Source of the DNA: CAWEBF01 sp963807235 | GTDB lineage: Bacteria > Acidobacteriota > Vicinamibacteria > Vicinamibacterales > UBA2999 | Direction of reading: 5' to 3' | Length of the DNA: 64,000 nucleotides | Assembly: GCA_963807235.1 (NCBI GenBank) | Contig: CAWEBF010000006.1 | Coordinates: 186,001-250,000 of the forward strand | Shown here: positions 28,447-37,242 of the stretch, one piece after another | Position numbering within the stretch: the first letter of the stretch is position 1 | Layout of the letters: the number at the start of each line of letters is the position of its first letter | Notes under the pieces: model-generated | The model's input: the letters and a program-made list of their open reading frames with translations, nothing else | What the model was told of the DNA's origin: nothing | The model's database searches: none | Program-made: the position numbers and the translations under genes

Positions 28447-29076
28447 ATGCGAGACCTTCGACTCTGGCTCGTCAGCCTCTTCGTGTTCGCCGCGGCGATG
28501 GCCGCGCACGCCGACAATCCCCTCGACTGCAGCAAGAAATCGCTCGCCGAAGCTGTGAGCGACGTCAGTGGGACGAACCGCACCATCACTTTCACCGGTG
28601 TCTGCGCGGGACCCATCGTGATTGCGGCCGACGGCCTCACGCTGCAAGGTGTGGGCACAGCCATCATCGACGGGGGAGGGCAGGACGCCGTCACGACCGT
28701 GGGCGCCGGTCGAGTCTTTCTCGTCGACTTCGAAGTGACAAACGGCGCCAACGGTGTCGTGGCCCGCAACGGTGCCCACGTCAGCCTGAGTGGCGTGAAC
28801 TCCCATGGCAATTCAGCCTCGGGACTCGTGCTGCGGACCGCGTCCAGCGCGGTGCTGAGTGGGGTGTCACTAAGCAACAACAGTCGCATGGGAGTCGCCG
28901 CCGACGACGGCGTGAGCCTCATCGCCACGAGCTCGACGATCACCGGAAACCTCGTGGCGGATCTTCAGCTGACCTTTGGGACCCGGGCCGACCTGCGGAC
29001 GCTGACGTTTGTGACGTATACCTGCGACGCGACGGTGCTGGTCCGCGGCAATAGCGGCATCGTCTGTCCGCATTAG
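28447..29076 (+). CDS. Secreted right-handed beta-helix protein
   Basis: A 209-residue protein with a signal peptide (LWLVSLFVFAAAMAAHA). Repeating beta-strand turns (GLTLQGVGTAIIDGGGQDAV, GANGVVARNGAHVSLSGVNS, SSAVLSGVSLSNNSRMGV) are typical of a pectate-lyase-like parallel beta-helix. Two Cys pairs, in NPLDCSK with GVCAG and in YTCDA with IVCPH, could cap the helix by disulfides. No catalytic residues of a polysaccharide lyase can be assigned. It is separated from the PQQ-propeller gene by about 120 bases on the same strand. Confidence 0.75.
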   Translation: MRDLRLWLVSLFVFAAAMAAHADNPLDCSKKSLAEAVSDVSGTNRTITFTGVCAGPIVIAADGLTLQGVGTAIIDGGGQDAVTTVGAGRVFLVDFEVTNGANGVVARNGAHVSLSGVNSHGNSASGLVLRTASSAVLSGVSLSNNSRMGVAADDGVSLIATSSTITGNLVADLQLTFGTRADLRTLTFVTYTCDATVLVRGNSGIVCPH

Positions 29077-29195
29077 TCGCGTCGCACGTATGGGTTCGTC
29101 GAGGATCAGGGGCAATGCCCCGGATGCCAGTTACATGGCACAATTCCGGCCGCGGTAGTCACCGTTTGCTGGGGGACGGGGAGGGCCATCAGCCG

Positions 29196-30518
29196 ATGCG
29201 ACGACACTTCGTGGCGATTGCGGTCTCAGCGGTCGCCGCGCTCGTGGCGTCTGTGACGGCACAGACCGACGCGACGGAGCAGCGTTTTTGGCCCCAATGG
29301 CGCGGGCCTCATGCGACCGGCGAGTCGAGGACAGCCAATCCGCCCACTGAATGGAGCGAGACCAGGAACGTTCGCTGGAAGGTCGAGATCCCCGGCCGAG
29401 GCACGGGCTCACCTGTGGTGTGGGGCGACTACCTGTTCCTGCTGTCCGCCGTCCCGGTCGGCGCTGAAGGCGCGGCGTCGCATGAGCCCAGAGGTCAGAT
29501 CCAGCCTCGAGACGTACACCGGTTCATCGTCCTGGCGATCGACCGCCGCACCGGACGCATTGTCTGGGAACGCACCGCTCGCGAAGAGCGCCCTCGCGAG
29601 CCATCGATGAAAGATGGCAGCTGGGCCTCGAGCTCGGCCATCACGGACGGTCAGCGCGTCTATGCCTTCTTCGAATCGAGCGGCCTGTATGCCTACGACA
29701 TGGCGGGGAATCCGCTCTGGCAGAAGCATCTCGGCGAGAAGAAGATGTTCGCCGACGTGGGCGAGTCGGGAAGCACGCCGGTCTTGTATGACAACCGTCT
29801 TGTCATCGCGTGGGATCACCAGGGCTCATCGTTCGTCGTGGCGCTCGATGCCCGGACCGGACAGGAGATTTGGCGTGCCGGTCGCCAGGAAGTCGATTCC
29901 TGGAGCACGCCGCTCGTGGTGGAGCACGCCGGGCGCGCTCAGGTCGTGACCACCGCGCAGAACCGCATCAGAAGCTACGACCTCGAGACGGGCAAAGTCG
30001 TGTGGGAGGGCGAAGGCCTGACCATGAATCCCATTCCCTCTCCAGTGGCCTCGAACGGAATGGTTTTCGCGATGAGCGGGTTTCGGGGTAGTCGCTTGAG
30101 AGCGATCCGCCTGGCCGATGCCAAAGGCGACATCACCGGCGGCAAGGCCATCGCGTGGGCCCTGGACCGCGACACTCCGTATGTGCCGTCGCCGCTCCTG
30201 TACAAGGGCGTTCTGTATTTCCTCAAGAGCAACTCGGGGATCCTCTCGGTCTTCGACGCCGAGACGGGCAGGCCGCATTATCAGTTGCAGCGGCTCGCGG
30301 GCATGCCGGAGGTCTATTCGTCACCGGTCGCCGCGCAGAATCGCGTCTACATTACGGGGCGAGATGGGACCACGCTCGTGATTCGGCACGGCGCGTCGTT
30401 CGAAGTGCTGGCAACGAACACCCTGGACGATGGGTTCGATGCCTCAGCTGCGCTTGTGGATGACCACATCTATCTGCGCGGGTACCGCTATTTGTACGAT
30501 ATAGCCGCCCCGCGATAG
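29196..30518 (+). CDS. Exported PQQ-type beta-propeller protein
   Basis: A 440-residue protein with a signal peptide (FVAIAVSAVAALVASVTAQ) and about seven propeller blades with the PQQ-repeat signature (VLAIDRRTGRIVWERTA, VVALDARTGQEIWRAG, SYDLETGKVVWEGEG). It opens with FWPQWRGPHATGES, characteristic of PQQ-binding-like (outer-membrane-assembly-related or scaffold) proteins widespread in acidobacteria and planctomycetes. Such proteins usually lack the dehydrogenase active site, so I do not assign an enzyme activity. I use the ATG at 29196, after a GGGGAGGGCC stretch; the 27 residues upstream show no signal character. Confidence 0.85.
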   Translation: MRRHFVAIAVSAVAALVASVTAQTDATEQRFWPQWRGPHATGESRTANPPTEWSETRNVRWKVEIPGRGTGSPVVWGDYLFLLSAVPVGAEGAASHEPRGQIQPRDVHRFIVLAIDRRTGRIVWERTAREERPREPSMKDGSWASSSAITDGQRVYAFFESSGLYAYDMAGNPLWQKHLGEKKMFADVGESGSTPVLYDNRLVIAWDHQGSSFVVALDARTGQEIWRAGRQEVDSWSTPLVVEHAGRAQVVTTAQNRIRSYDLETGKVVWEGEGLTMNPIPSPVASNGMVFAMSGFRGSRLRAIRLADAKGDITGGKAIAWALDRDTPYVPSPLLYKGVLYFLKSNSGILSVFDAETGRPHYQLQRLAGMPEVYSSPVAAQNRVYITGRDGTTLVIRHGASFEVLATNTLDDGFDASAALVDDHIYLRGYRYLYDIAAPR

Positions 30519-30524
30519 CGTGCC

Positions 30525-31520
30525 CTACTTGTCGTACAGCCGCGAGGCGGCGAGCATATTGAACAGGCCGTAGTTCCCCTCGTGGCACGCGTACTCGAAC
30601 ACACCCGCATCGGCCGGCCGCGCTTTCATGTCGAGGGCGGCGGTCCACGGCGCAGTCCACGTGCCCGGGTCGACGAAGGTGACCTGATAGTCCATGGAGT
30701 CGCGGCCGCTGCGCGAGAACCGCTCAATCAGCCGCAGCCCCGGTGAGGCTCCCCGGGTATTGGCCTTCAGGTTGCCAGTTTCGACGACGAGCGTGGTGCC
30801 CTCCCACCGGCCGTGCGCATCGCCCATGTAGGTCCGAATGGCTGAGGACCGCGAGCTCGGCGACGATGCCCCATCGAGCGGGATGACGCGCGTGTCGTGA
30901 ATCAGCTCGTAGCTGATGGTCACGAAGCCGGGACTCTGCAGGATCCGCATGTTCGCGTTGTAGACCGCGGGAATCATCGCGTCGGGCAGGCCGCCGCCGT
31001 GCACGATGCAGCGGACGCCGAGGCCGTAGTCCTCGTAGGTGTCGCACGGCTCGCCCCGCTGCAGGCTGCCGCAGCGCTGCACCGGGACCGGCCTGGCCTG
31101 GGCGGTGCGCGGCGGAAGGCGTCCATCAGGCGGCTCGATCACGAGCGAAGTACGCCGTGACGTGGTGTTGTATTCACGCCAATGCGGGATCGGTGCGTTC
31201 GGCCCCTCGACTTTTCCGGAAAGCACGTCGACTCGCGCCAGGTCTCGCTCGTCGCGGATCCGGACGTCCTCGAGCCGCTTGGCGTACTCGGCGTCGGTGA
31301 GGAACTGTCGCGTACCATATTGCGCCGGGCGCTCGAAGGGCACGCCATACTCACCTTCGGTGGTCCACTCGCCCTCCAGATCCGGATCGCCCCAGAGCGT
31401 GCGCTCGTTCCAGGGCCCTCCCCGGTTCGCCTGTGGGTCGCGCGTCTGCGCCGGCAGTTGCACCGATATCGCGATCGTCATCGCACCGGCGGCCAGCGTC
31501 CAGAGAACCCGAGTCTTCAT
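30525..31520 (-). CDS. Exported acidobacterial protein of unknown function
   Basis: A 331-residue protein with a signal peptide (VLWTLAAGAMTIAISVQLPAQ). It belongs to a family I know only as hypothetical, with many paralogues in acidobacteria, marked by WGDPDLEGEWT near the N terminus and EYACHEGNYGLFNML near the C terminus. The repeated beta segments (TYMGDAHGRWEGTTLVVET) suggest a lipocalin-like or beta-sandwich fold. A Cys pair (RCGSLQRGEPC) may form a disulfide. The ATG at 31520 is chosen because the signal peptide begins there. It ends six bases from the convergent propeller gene. Confidence 0.75.
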   Translation of the reverse strand: MKTRVLWTLAAGAMTIAISVQLPAQTRDPQANRGGPWNERTLWGDPDLEGEWTTEGEYGVPFERPAQYGTRQFLTDAEYAKRLEDVRIRDERDLARVDVLSGKVEGPNAPIPHWREYNTTSRRTSLVIEPPDGRLPPRTAQARPVPVQRCGSLQRGEPCDTYEDYGLGVRCIVHGGGLPDAMIPAVYNANMRILQSPGFVTISYELIHDTRVIPLDGASSPSSRSSAIRTYMGDAHGRWEGTTLVVETGNLKANTRGASPGLRLIERFSRSGRDSMDYQVTFVDPGTWTAPWTAALDMKARPADAGVFEYACHEGNYGLFNMLAASRLYDK

Positions 31521-31644
31521 TTCAGAGCCCCCGCACCGAGTGTACGGCGCGAATCGGCGCCGGCGCGTGCCACGGCGCATATTGAGTGAACTTTGACCGC
31601 GGCATCTACCAGGTCATCTGCGAGCCGTCCGGACGGTGGCACCT

Positions 31645-32535
31645 TCAAGGAAACCAATGGCGGCGGCCGATACTCGACCATGGCACCCAGAACACGTGGG
31701 CGAGCATGGTCAGGTGGAAAAACGGCCCCATGGCCACCATGATCCCGATCAGGATCGCGAGCATGAGCGGCACAACCGTCAAGCGGGCGGCGCGGACGAA
31801 GAGGGCCAGCGGATACAGTAGTTCCGCGAACTGCGTGATCACCCCGAGTGCCACGCCAGCCCCCGCGTGGATCTGCAGCAGCTGCGCCCCGACCGGCCAG
31901 AGCGCCCGGTCCCGAGATGCATACCAGTAGTGTCCGAGCAGCAAGCCCCGCGTCGTCTCGTCCGACAACATCCAATCAGGAAAGCCGCTCTCGCGGATCT
32001 TCGCTACGCCGGCGGCGAAGAACACATACGACAGGAACGCGCACACGAGCCGGGCGGGCCAGCCGTACTCTTCGGCCGGCCGGTCGATGACTTGCCCGCG
32101 CCGCCGGCGACGCCACGCATCGAGGGATAGCACGTCGCCGCAGTACGACACCGCGAGGATCGCCGGCACGAAGACCCCGGCCGTCACCGCACGGCCGAGA
32201 AACTCCGGCGCATCGATGCCGAAGAGATAGAGACTGCCGAGGCAGACGATGGCCGCCGACGTCCTCGAGTACCAGCCGACGGCCAGCGTCACCATGGCAC
32301 CGAGCCAGACGAACTCCATCCCCTGAAGCACGCCGGTGCCCAGGATGGGAATACCAAGCAGGCGCAGGAAGTCGGCCCGCTGGTGAAGGAAGGCGGGGAC
32401 CTCACCCCATTCGTGGATCGGTCGAGACAATCCGACCAGGAACATCCCGGCCGCGAACAGGATCCGGCAGATGGCCAGGTCCTCCGCGCGCCGCGGTGCG
32501 AACCAGAAACGGTCCCAGGCGGCCGCGAACTTCAC
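31645..32535 (-). CDS. HTTM-like (vitamin-K-carboxylase-related) membrane protein
   Basis: A 296-residue multi-pass membrane protein with about seven hydrophobic segments, starting DLAICRILFAAGMFLVGLS, a pattern shared by HTTM-domain proteins related to the membrane part of vitamin K-dependent gamma-carboxylase. HYWYASRDRALWPVG and conserved His/Trp near the C terminus (HLTMLAHVFWVPW) fit that family. No soluble carboxylase domain is attached. The gene follows the 32560-33008 gene at a 24-base distance on the same strand, and together they resemble the paired HTTM plus small-anchored-protein arrangement of many soil bacteria. The biochemical role is not known. Confidence 0.7.
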   Translation of the reverse strand: MKFAAAWDRFWFAPRRAEDLAICRILFAAGMFLVGLSRPIHEWGEVPAFLHQRADFLRLLGIPILGTGVLQGMEFVWLGAMVTLAVGWYSRTSAAIVCLGSLYLFGIDAPEFLGRAVTAGVFVPAILAVSYCGDVLSLDAWRRRRRGQVIDRPAEEYGWPARLVCAFLSYVFFAAGVAKIRESGFPDWMLSDETTRGLLLGHYWYASRDRALWPVGAQLLQIHAGAGVALGVITQFAELLYPLALFVRAARLTVVPLMLAILIGIMVAMGPFFHLTMLAHVFWVPWSSIGRRHWFP

Positions 32536-32559
32536 TGGGCGGGTCGATCGTCCGACGGG

Positions 32560-33008
32560 TTAGGATGCGATGAGCGTCCGGCGCGGCGTGCGAAGGTTTG
32601 CGAGGTCTGGACGAAGCGTCCAGTTGAACCGGTATAGGTGAAGCCGTCGCAGCGGCGGTGCACTGGAGAGGCCTTGCCGCCGCCGCTCGTAGAACTCGTA
32701 GGTTTCGCGCAGGTGCTCGTCGAGGCCGTTCATGCCTGGACGGGCGCGGTTACGGTCCCGAAACCGTTGTTGATGACCATCGGCGAGACTTGGTGGCTCA
32801 GGTATCCTTGGCTCTCGAACCAGATCTCCCCGCCATCGACAGGTTCGCCGACGAGCGCGAGCGTCTCGAACGTCAGTTCACGTGCCCTCGCGAACATGGG
32901 GTACGGCGAGTACGGCCAGAGTTGCTCGTTGAAGACGAAGGACGCCAGGTTGCCGCCGAGGACGATGGCAACGAGACCGTACACGACCCTGCGCCGCCTG
33001 AACGACAT
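32560..33008 (-). CDS. Small membrane-anchored partner of the HTTM-like protein (probably frameshifted)
   Basis: The first frame (33008 to 32730) gives a 92-residue protein with one N-terminal helix (VVYGLVAIVLGGNLASFVF) and a polar WPYSPYPMF segment. Its stop overlaps an ATG (GCATGAAC), and a second frame then encodes 56 residues (MNGLDEHLRETYEFYERRRQ to LANLRTPRRTLIAS) ending at 32560. The second part looks like a natural continuation with matching composition, so I think one base is wrong near 32732. Two translationally coupled small genes are the alternative. It sits between the alpha/beta hydrolase and the HTTM-like gene, all on the minus strand. Confidence 0.6.
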
Positions 33009-33023
33009 GCGGGTGGATGGTAG

Positions 33024-33878
33024 CTAAGCGGGCCGATGCGCCTTGAGGAACGAGTGAATCTGCCGCACCGCCAGAGGGATTCGCTCTTTGGGTTGCTTCC
33101 ACGGGAACATGCTCACTTCGGCCATTGGCGCGAGCATCGCGCACTCCATGGCCACGGCGTAGGGGTGCGCAGGGACCTCGTCCGGCAGGACCAGGATTGG
33201 GTTTTGGCACGTCCGCATGAAATCGCGTGACACGGTGAACAGGAAGTCGGGATCCGTTTCGAACATCCTGGTCACAAATTGGTCTGCGGTCTGCATCGTG
33301 ATCTCGGGCCGCTTTGCGATAAGCGCCGGAGGCCAGGTCTTCCAAAACCTGCCCGCGTACTCTGCGTCGCGCATCTCCGGACGCCAGCCCACAGGCTGCG
33401 CCAGCACGGCTGCGGCGATACGGCCGGGTGCGCGCTTCAGGAGACTCCCGATGAAGGGGCCGCCAATGCAGAAGCCCATCACCATGAACTTGTCGATCTT
33501 GAGATGATCCATCAGGCCGAGTTGGTCGTCCGCGTAGGATTCCCACGGACGGTTGACCTCGACAGGGCCGGTGGACTGGCCGCTGGGGGCGTTGCGCAGG
33601 TCAGCTGTGATGCATCGATACTGGCTCTTGAATTCCTCGATCGCGTTGAAGGGCGAGTTGCCGGTGAAGAAGGCAATGGTGGAGTTCAATCCGCCGCCCG
33701 GAAGCAGTAGCAGCGGGAAGCCGGAGCCGGCTTCCTCGTAGTAGATGCGAACGGGGCCTCGCTCATAGAACTTTCCCGTTGGCGCCTTGCCCGATTGCTG
33801 AGCAAGCACACGGGGCACGGCGGCCGTTGCTGCTGCCGCAGCTCCCGCTGCCAATATGCTGCGTCTGGTCAAACCCAT
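33024..33878 (-). CDS. Tat-exported alpha/beta hydrolase with a cysteine nucleophile
   Basis: A 284-residue alpha/beta hydrolase. The N terminus is a twin-arginine signal (LTRRSILAAGAAAAATAAV), so the enzyme is probably periplasmic. The oxyanion segment (LLLPGGGLNS) precedes a nucleophile elbow MVMGFCIGGPFIG, in which Cys replaces the usual Ser, as in dienelactone hydrolases (GYCLGG). The catalytic Asp is likely in LVLPDEVPAHP; the His is either in that segment or in the C-terminal QIHSFL. I start at the ATG at 33878, where the Tat signal begins. The substrate is not deducible. It is divergent from the DUF3943 gene, leaving a 255-base shared upstream region. Confidence 0.85.
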   Translation of the reverse strand: MGLTRRSILAAGAAAAATAAVPRVLAQQSGKAPTGKFYERGPVRIYYEEAGSGFPLLLLPGGGLNSTIAFFTGNSPFNAIEEFKSQYRCITADLRNAPSGQSTGPVEVNRPWESYADDQLGLMDHLKIDKFMVMGFCIGGPFIGSLLKRAPGRIAAAVLAQPVGWRPEMRDAEYAGRFWKTWPPALIAKRPEITMQTADQFVTRMFETDPDFLFTVSRDFMRTCQNPILVLPDEVPAHPYAVAMECAMLAPMAEVSMFPWKQPKERIPLAVRQIHSFLKAHRPA

Positions 33879-34133
33879 GATCGGCGTCCTTGGATAGTTG
33901 ATCCTGGCGGCGGCTAGGGCCCGAGCGGGAATCCTACCACCTGTGGGAGACTCGCCGATCTCGAGTCGCAACGCCACGGTACTGCGCTCACGGTATCTTG
34001 TGAGCAGCGTCCGCCTCCCGGCTGCAGGTCAGCCCAAGGCGAGAGCTGATTGCCCGAGATTCTTCCGTAATCGGCGCGTGGCCGGTCGACCCCGAGAGTG
34101 GATCGAACCTTGCGGTGGCACCAAAACATCAGC

Positions 34134-35669
34134 ATGACAGAGCCGCGGTTCATATCGCGCGGGACGGCCGTTTCTTGCCTGACGCTCTTGGCGGTCCTTG
34201 CCGGTGGCGCTGCGCTCAGCGCGCAGAGCGCCACTCCGGCAGAACCCCTCCTCGATCAGGCCATCGCCCTGGTGGAAAACGACCCGTCCGGACAGGACGC
34301 GGGTGGCGGCGGAGATGCGGACGGATGGGCCAGCGAGCGCCGCGGCTGCGAAGGCTGTCCCCGTCGAAGTGTGGGCCGTGCGTTCTTTGCCGCCACGATG
34401 ATCAACGTCTTCTACGAGGCCGCAAATCTCGCGCGCGGCCAGGTGACCGCGAGGATTACCCCTCAGTCGTGGTGGGCCAACATGGAGCAGGGGTGGGTGT
34501 GGGACCTGGACGATTTCGTCGTCAACCAGGTCGGACACCCGTATCAGGGCAACAACTACTTCAACGCCGGGCGCGCGAACGGGCTGAGCTTCTGGGAGTC
34601 GGCCGGTGTCACCGCGTTTGGCAGCGGCACCTGGGAGTACTTCGGCGAGACCAATCACGCCTCGCTGAACGACCTGATCAACACGACGCTGGGCGGCATC
34701 GCGCTGGGCGAGATGTTTCATCGCACGGCGTGGCTGGTGCGCAACACACGGCTCAGTGGCCGGGGGCGGTTGTGGAAGGAGATCGGGGCGATGGCGATCG
34801 ACCCGGTGACCGGGGCCAACCGCTTCATGAGGGGCGATGCCTCGCGCGTGTCGGCGATGCCTGCGGAGCTGGTGCCATCGACGATGGGCGCCCTGGCCTC
34901 CGCTGGCGTGCTCTGGCGAGGCACGAACACCAATGCCTTCGAAGGGGAGGGGGATCCGTTCCTCGAGCTGGATCTGCGCTACGGCGATCCGACGTCTGGC
35001 CGCAGCCGGATCCCGTATGACGCCTTCGGCGTCCTGCTCCGCTTCGGCGGTGGTGGAGCCTTCAGCGAAGCCAAGGTGCGCGGCCGTCTGATGGGACAGC
35101 CAATGGCGAACCAACGCTTTCAGCTGAATGTGGCGCAGGCCTACGATTTCAGCAAGAACAACGCCTACCAGTTCGGCGCCCAGTCGTTCAACGTCAACGC
35201 CGTATTCCGTGGCGCGTTGTCGTCCCGGTGGTCGATCTTGCTGTCCGGAACTGGCGGCCTGATGGCCCTGGGCGCCGTGGATTCGATCCCGTTGACCGGC
35301 GCCGTACCCGAGGAGCCGCCCCCTGAAGAAGGGGGAGGCGCTGGCCAGGGCGTGTCGGAAGGACCGCGCTTCTACGACTACGGGCCCGGCTCGACCATGG
35401 GGACCAGGGTCACGCTCGGGCATGACGGCCGGCCCATCGTGGTCTTCGTCTACGACGCGTATCAGCTGTACAGCCTCGACGGTGTTCGGGCCAACCATTT
35501 CCTCCAGCAGTTGCGCCTGGACCTGATGGCGCCGCTGTACCGGCAGTTCGGCATTGGCTTCTCGGGCGAATATTTCGATCGCCGCACGTACTACAAGCAG
35601 GAGGAGAACGAGACACGGAAGTTTCACTATCCCCAGTTCCGCGCCTACCTGACCTGGAGATTCTCGTGA
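34134..35669 (+). CDS. DUF3943-family exported protein
   Basis: A 511-residue protein with a signal peptide (VSCLTLLAVLAGGAALSAQ). The DUF3943 region (VVNQVGHPYQGNNYFNAGRA, SFWESAGVTAFGSGTWEYFG, HASLNDLINTTLGGIALGEM) occupies residues about 140-250. The second half is rich in alternating hydrophobic/aromatic strands and ends in FRAYLTWRFS, as expected for an outer-membrane beta-barrel. DUF3943 proteins are thought to sit at the outer membrane; no function is established. The ATG at 34134 is chosen because the extra 12 residues upstream carry no signal. Its stop overlaps the next gene's GTG start. Confidence 0.85.
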   Translation: MTEPRFISRGTAVSCLTLLAVLAGGAALSAQSATPAEPLLDQAIALVENDPSGQDAGGGGDADGWASERRGCEGCPRRSVGRAFFAATMINVFYEAANLARGQVTARITPQSWWANMEQGWVWDLDDFVVNQVGHPYQGNNYFNAGRANGLSFWESAGVTAFGSGTWEYFGETNHASLNDLINTTLGGIALGEMFHRTAWLVRNTRLSGRGRLWKEIGAMAIDPVTGANRFMRGDASRVSAMPAELVPSTMGALASAGVLWRGTNTNAFEGEGDPFLELDLRYGDPTSGRSRIPYDAFGVLLRFGGGGAFSEAKVRGRLMGQPMANQRFQLNVAQAYDFSKNNAYQFGAQSFNVNAVFRGALSSRWSILLSGTGGLMALGAVDSIPLTGAVPEEPPPEEGGGAGQGVSEGPRFYDYGPGSTMGTRVTLGHDGRPIVVFVYDAYQLYSLDGVRANHFLQQLRLDLMAPLYRQFGIGFSGEYFDRRTYYKQEENETRKFHYPQFRAYLTWRFS

Positions 35670-36298
35670 GCGCCCGCGCGGTACGGGTGCTGCTGATCAG
35701 CCTCGCCTGCCTGATGCCCGCTGGCGCATGGGCGCAGAACCCTTCAGCGATTACACCAACGACCGACGACGATAACCAGTCCAGGCTGGTGATCATCGCC
35801 GGTGGCACCACCACCACGCTGCGAGGCGACTGTCAGGAAGACTGTCCGCAACATGGCACCGGTGCCTACTTGAACACGGGAAGCGTACTCGCCATGGTCG
35901 GGTACCGCGTGAATCCCCAGATGGATGCCGGGCTGGAGGTGTCATGGGTTCCGGCGTCGTCCCCGGCAGGACAGGACTTCCGGTCCACGTTCCTGCTTGC
36001 CGTGGCCTCGTTCCAGCCGTGGCACTCGCGCGGCCTGTTTATCAAGGGCGGCATGGGAATGACGTTCGTCCGCAATTTCGTCTACGCCTCGCCCAGCCCG
36101 GTGGATCCGATCACGCAGAAGGCGTTGGGGCTTACCTACGGCATCGGCTGGACGTTCCGCCGCACCGAGCGTGTGGGTGTACAGGTCTTCGGCTCCCAGC
36201 ACGTCGCCTCGATCGGCGATTTTCAGGCCCAGGGGGTCACCGTCAATGACGTGATGGCCAATTTCTGGTCATTCGGCGGCGCTCTCATTTTCCGTTAG
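35666..36298 (+). CDS. Outer-membrane beta-barrel-like protein
   Basis: A 210-residue protein starting at a GTG that overlaps the DUF3943 stop (GTGA), so it is translationally coupled. It has a signal peptide (VRVLLISLACLMPAGAWAQ), then amphipathic strands (AMVGYRVNPQMDAGLEVSW, LGLTYGIGWTFRRTERVGVQ, VNDVMANFWSFGGALIFR) that resemble an eight-stranded OmpA/OmpW-like barrel ending in Phe-Arg. A short CQEDC loop might hold a disulfide. Being coupled to DUF3943, it probably works with it at the outer membrane. Confidence 0.78.
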   Translation: MSARAVRVLLISLACLMPAGAWAQNPSAITPTTDDDNQSRLVIIAGGTTTTLRGDCQEDCPQHGTGAYLNTGSVLAMVGYRVNPQMDAGLEVSWVPASSPAGQDFRSTFLLAVASFQPWHSRGLFIKGGMGMTFVRNFVYASPSPVDPITQKALGLTYGIGWTFRRTERVGVQVFGSQHVASIGDFQAQGVTVNDVMANFWSFGGALIFR

Positions 36299-36376
36299 TC
36301 CCCTGGACCCGCTCGCTCGTCCGCCACACCTTGGTGGGGACGCCGGATTGGCGAGGGATCATAGAAGAGGGGCGAT

Positions 36377-36877
36377 ATGTCGGGACTGGAAGTGTGGGAG
36401 CTGTTGAGTTACGTCGTGACGGTCGTGGGCCTGCCGCTGGCCATCTTCACCTTCTGGCGAGAACAGCGGAAAGAACGCGAGAACGAAGAGGAAGAGACAT
36501 ATCAGCTGCTGTCCGTCGCGTACACGGATTTCCTCAAGCTGGTCATGGAAAACCCGGATTTGCAGTTGCGCTCTCGTCGAGCGGCACCTTCGCTGACCGA
36601 CGAACAGCAAGAGCGGAGACAGGTGGTCTTCGAAATGCTGGTATCCCTCTTCGAACGCGCCTACCTCCTCGTCTTTGAGGAGGGAATGGCAGAGAAGCAG
36701 CGACGTCGATGGCACTCCTGGGACGACTACATGCGCGAGTGGTGCCGGCGTCCCGACTTTTGCGCAATGTTGCCGCAACTGCTGGAGGGTGAAGATCCGG
36801 ATTTCGCTGCTTACATAACGCGCATCGCGCAAGAAGAGCATGAGGGCTCGAATACTGGTGACCGCACCAAATCCTAG
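36377..36877 (+). CDS. Small membrane-anchored protein of unknown function
   Basis: A 166-residue protein with one N-terminal transmembrane helix (LLSYVVTVVGLPLAIFTFW) followed by a charged helical cytoplasmic part (REQRKERENEEEETYQLLS). A helical body is rich in aromatic and acidic residues (RWHSWDDYMREWCRRPDFC). Proteins of this shape, with YxxTxxGxPxAI, occur in many bacteria without known function. The upstream sequence gaggggcgat before the ATG is an acceptable ribosome-binding site. No partner is evident. Confidence 0.72.
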   Translation: MSGLEVWELLSYVVTVVGLPLAIFTFWREQRKERENEEEETYQLLSVAYTDFLKLVMENPDLQLRSRRAAPSLTDEQQERRQVVFEMLVSLFERAYLLVFEEGMAEKQRRRWHSWDDYMREWCRRPDFCAMLPQLLEGEDPDFAAYITRIAQEEHEGSNTGDRTKS

Positions 36878-36952
36878 GCCGACCGTTATCGCAGAGGCGT
36901 AACTCGAGCGTTGCTCGACTGTCGTCCTGGTCTCGTACATTTCACACCGATC

Positions 36953-37207
36953 ATGGCGAGGGCCGCGTACGACCATCGCGTCGAACCTCTGGAATGCGTG
37001 CGCACGTTCTGGGTGATGGTCGGCTCCAGCAGGGTCCCAATCACCTGCGCTCTTTACCGGATGGTGGCCGGTGGCCTTGAACTTCGCGCCGGGCACGGCG
37101 AGCAGGACGCGCTCCTGCGCCAGCCTGTCTTTGCACCACGCGAAGCCGAGACGCTTGCGGCCCTTTGGAAATTCGCGGCCGAGGCCAAAGGCTTCCGCGA
37201 CCTCTAG
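36953..37207 (+). CDS. Small protein of unknown function (84 aa)
   Basis: The frame MARAAYDHRVEPLECV to KFAAEAKGFRDL encodes 84 residues with a central ALYRMVAGGLELRAGHGE segment and a C-terminal helix (AETLAALWKFAAEAKG). This arrangement is seen in short hypothetical proteins of proteobacteria, where a strand pair is followed by a helix that begins ARELA. An upstream start at 36911 would add 14 residues. The stop codon lies in the stem of a strong hairpin. Confidence is moderate because of the short length. Confidence 0.55.
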   Translation: MARAAYDHRVEPLECVRTFWVMVGSSRVPITCALYRMVAGGLELRAGHGEQDALLRQPVFAPREAETLAALWKFAAEAKGFRDL

Positions 37208-37234
37208 GTGGGGTCGCAGGACGCGACCCCACCT
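37206..37234. terminator. Strong bidirectional hairpin terminator
   Basis: A perfect 12-bp stem, AGGTGGGGTCGC against GCGACCCCACCT, with a five-base loop (AGGAC). It begins in the stop codon of the 84-residue gene and ends nine bases before the stop of the convergent PhoX-family gene. It lacks a T-run, so termination may need Rho or rely on stem strength. The position between convergent genes suits a shared terminator. Confidence 0.75.
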
Positions 37235-37242
37235 CCAGGAGA

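Noticed and set aside
30525..31520. Glycosidase or lipase function for the EYACHEGNY protein
   Set aside because: There is no catalytic motif; only family-level similarity to uncharacterised exported proteins is visible.
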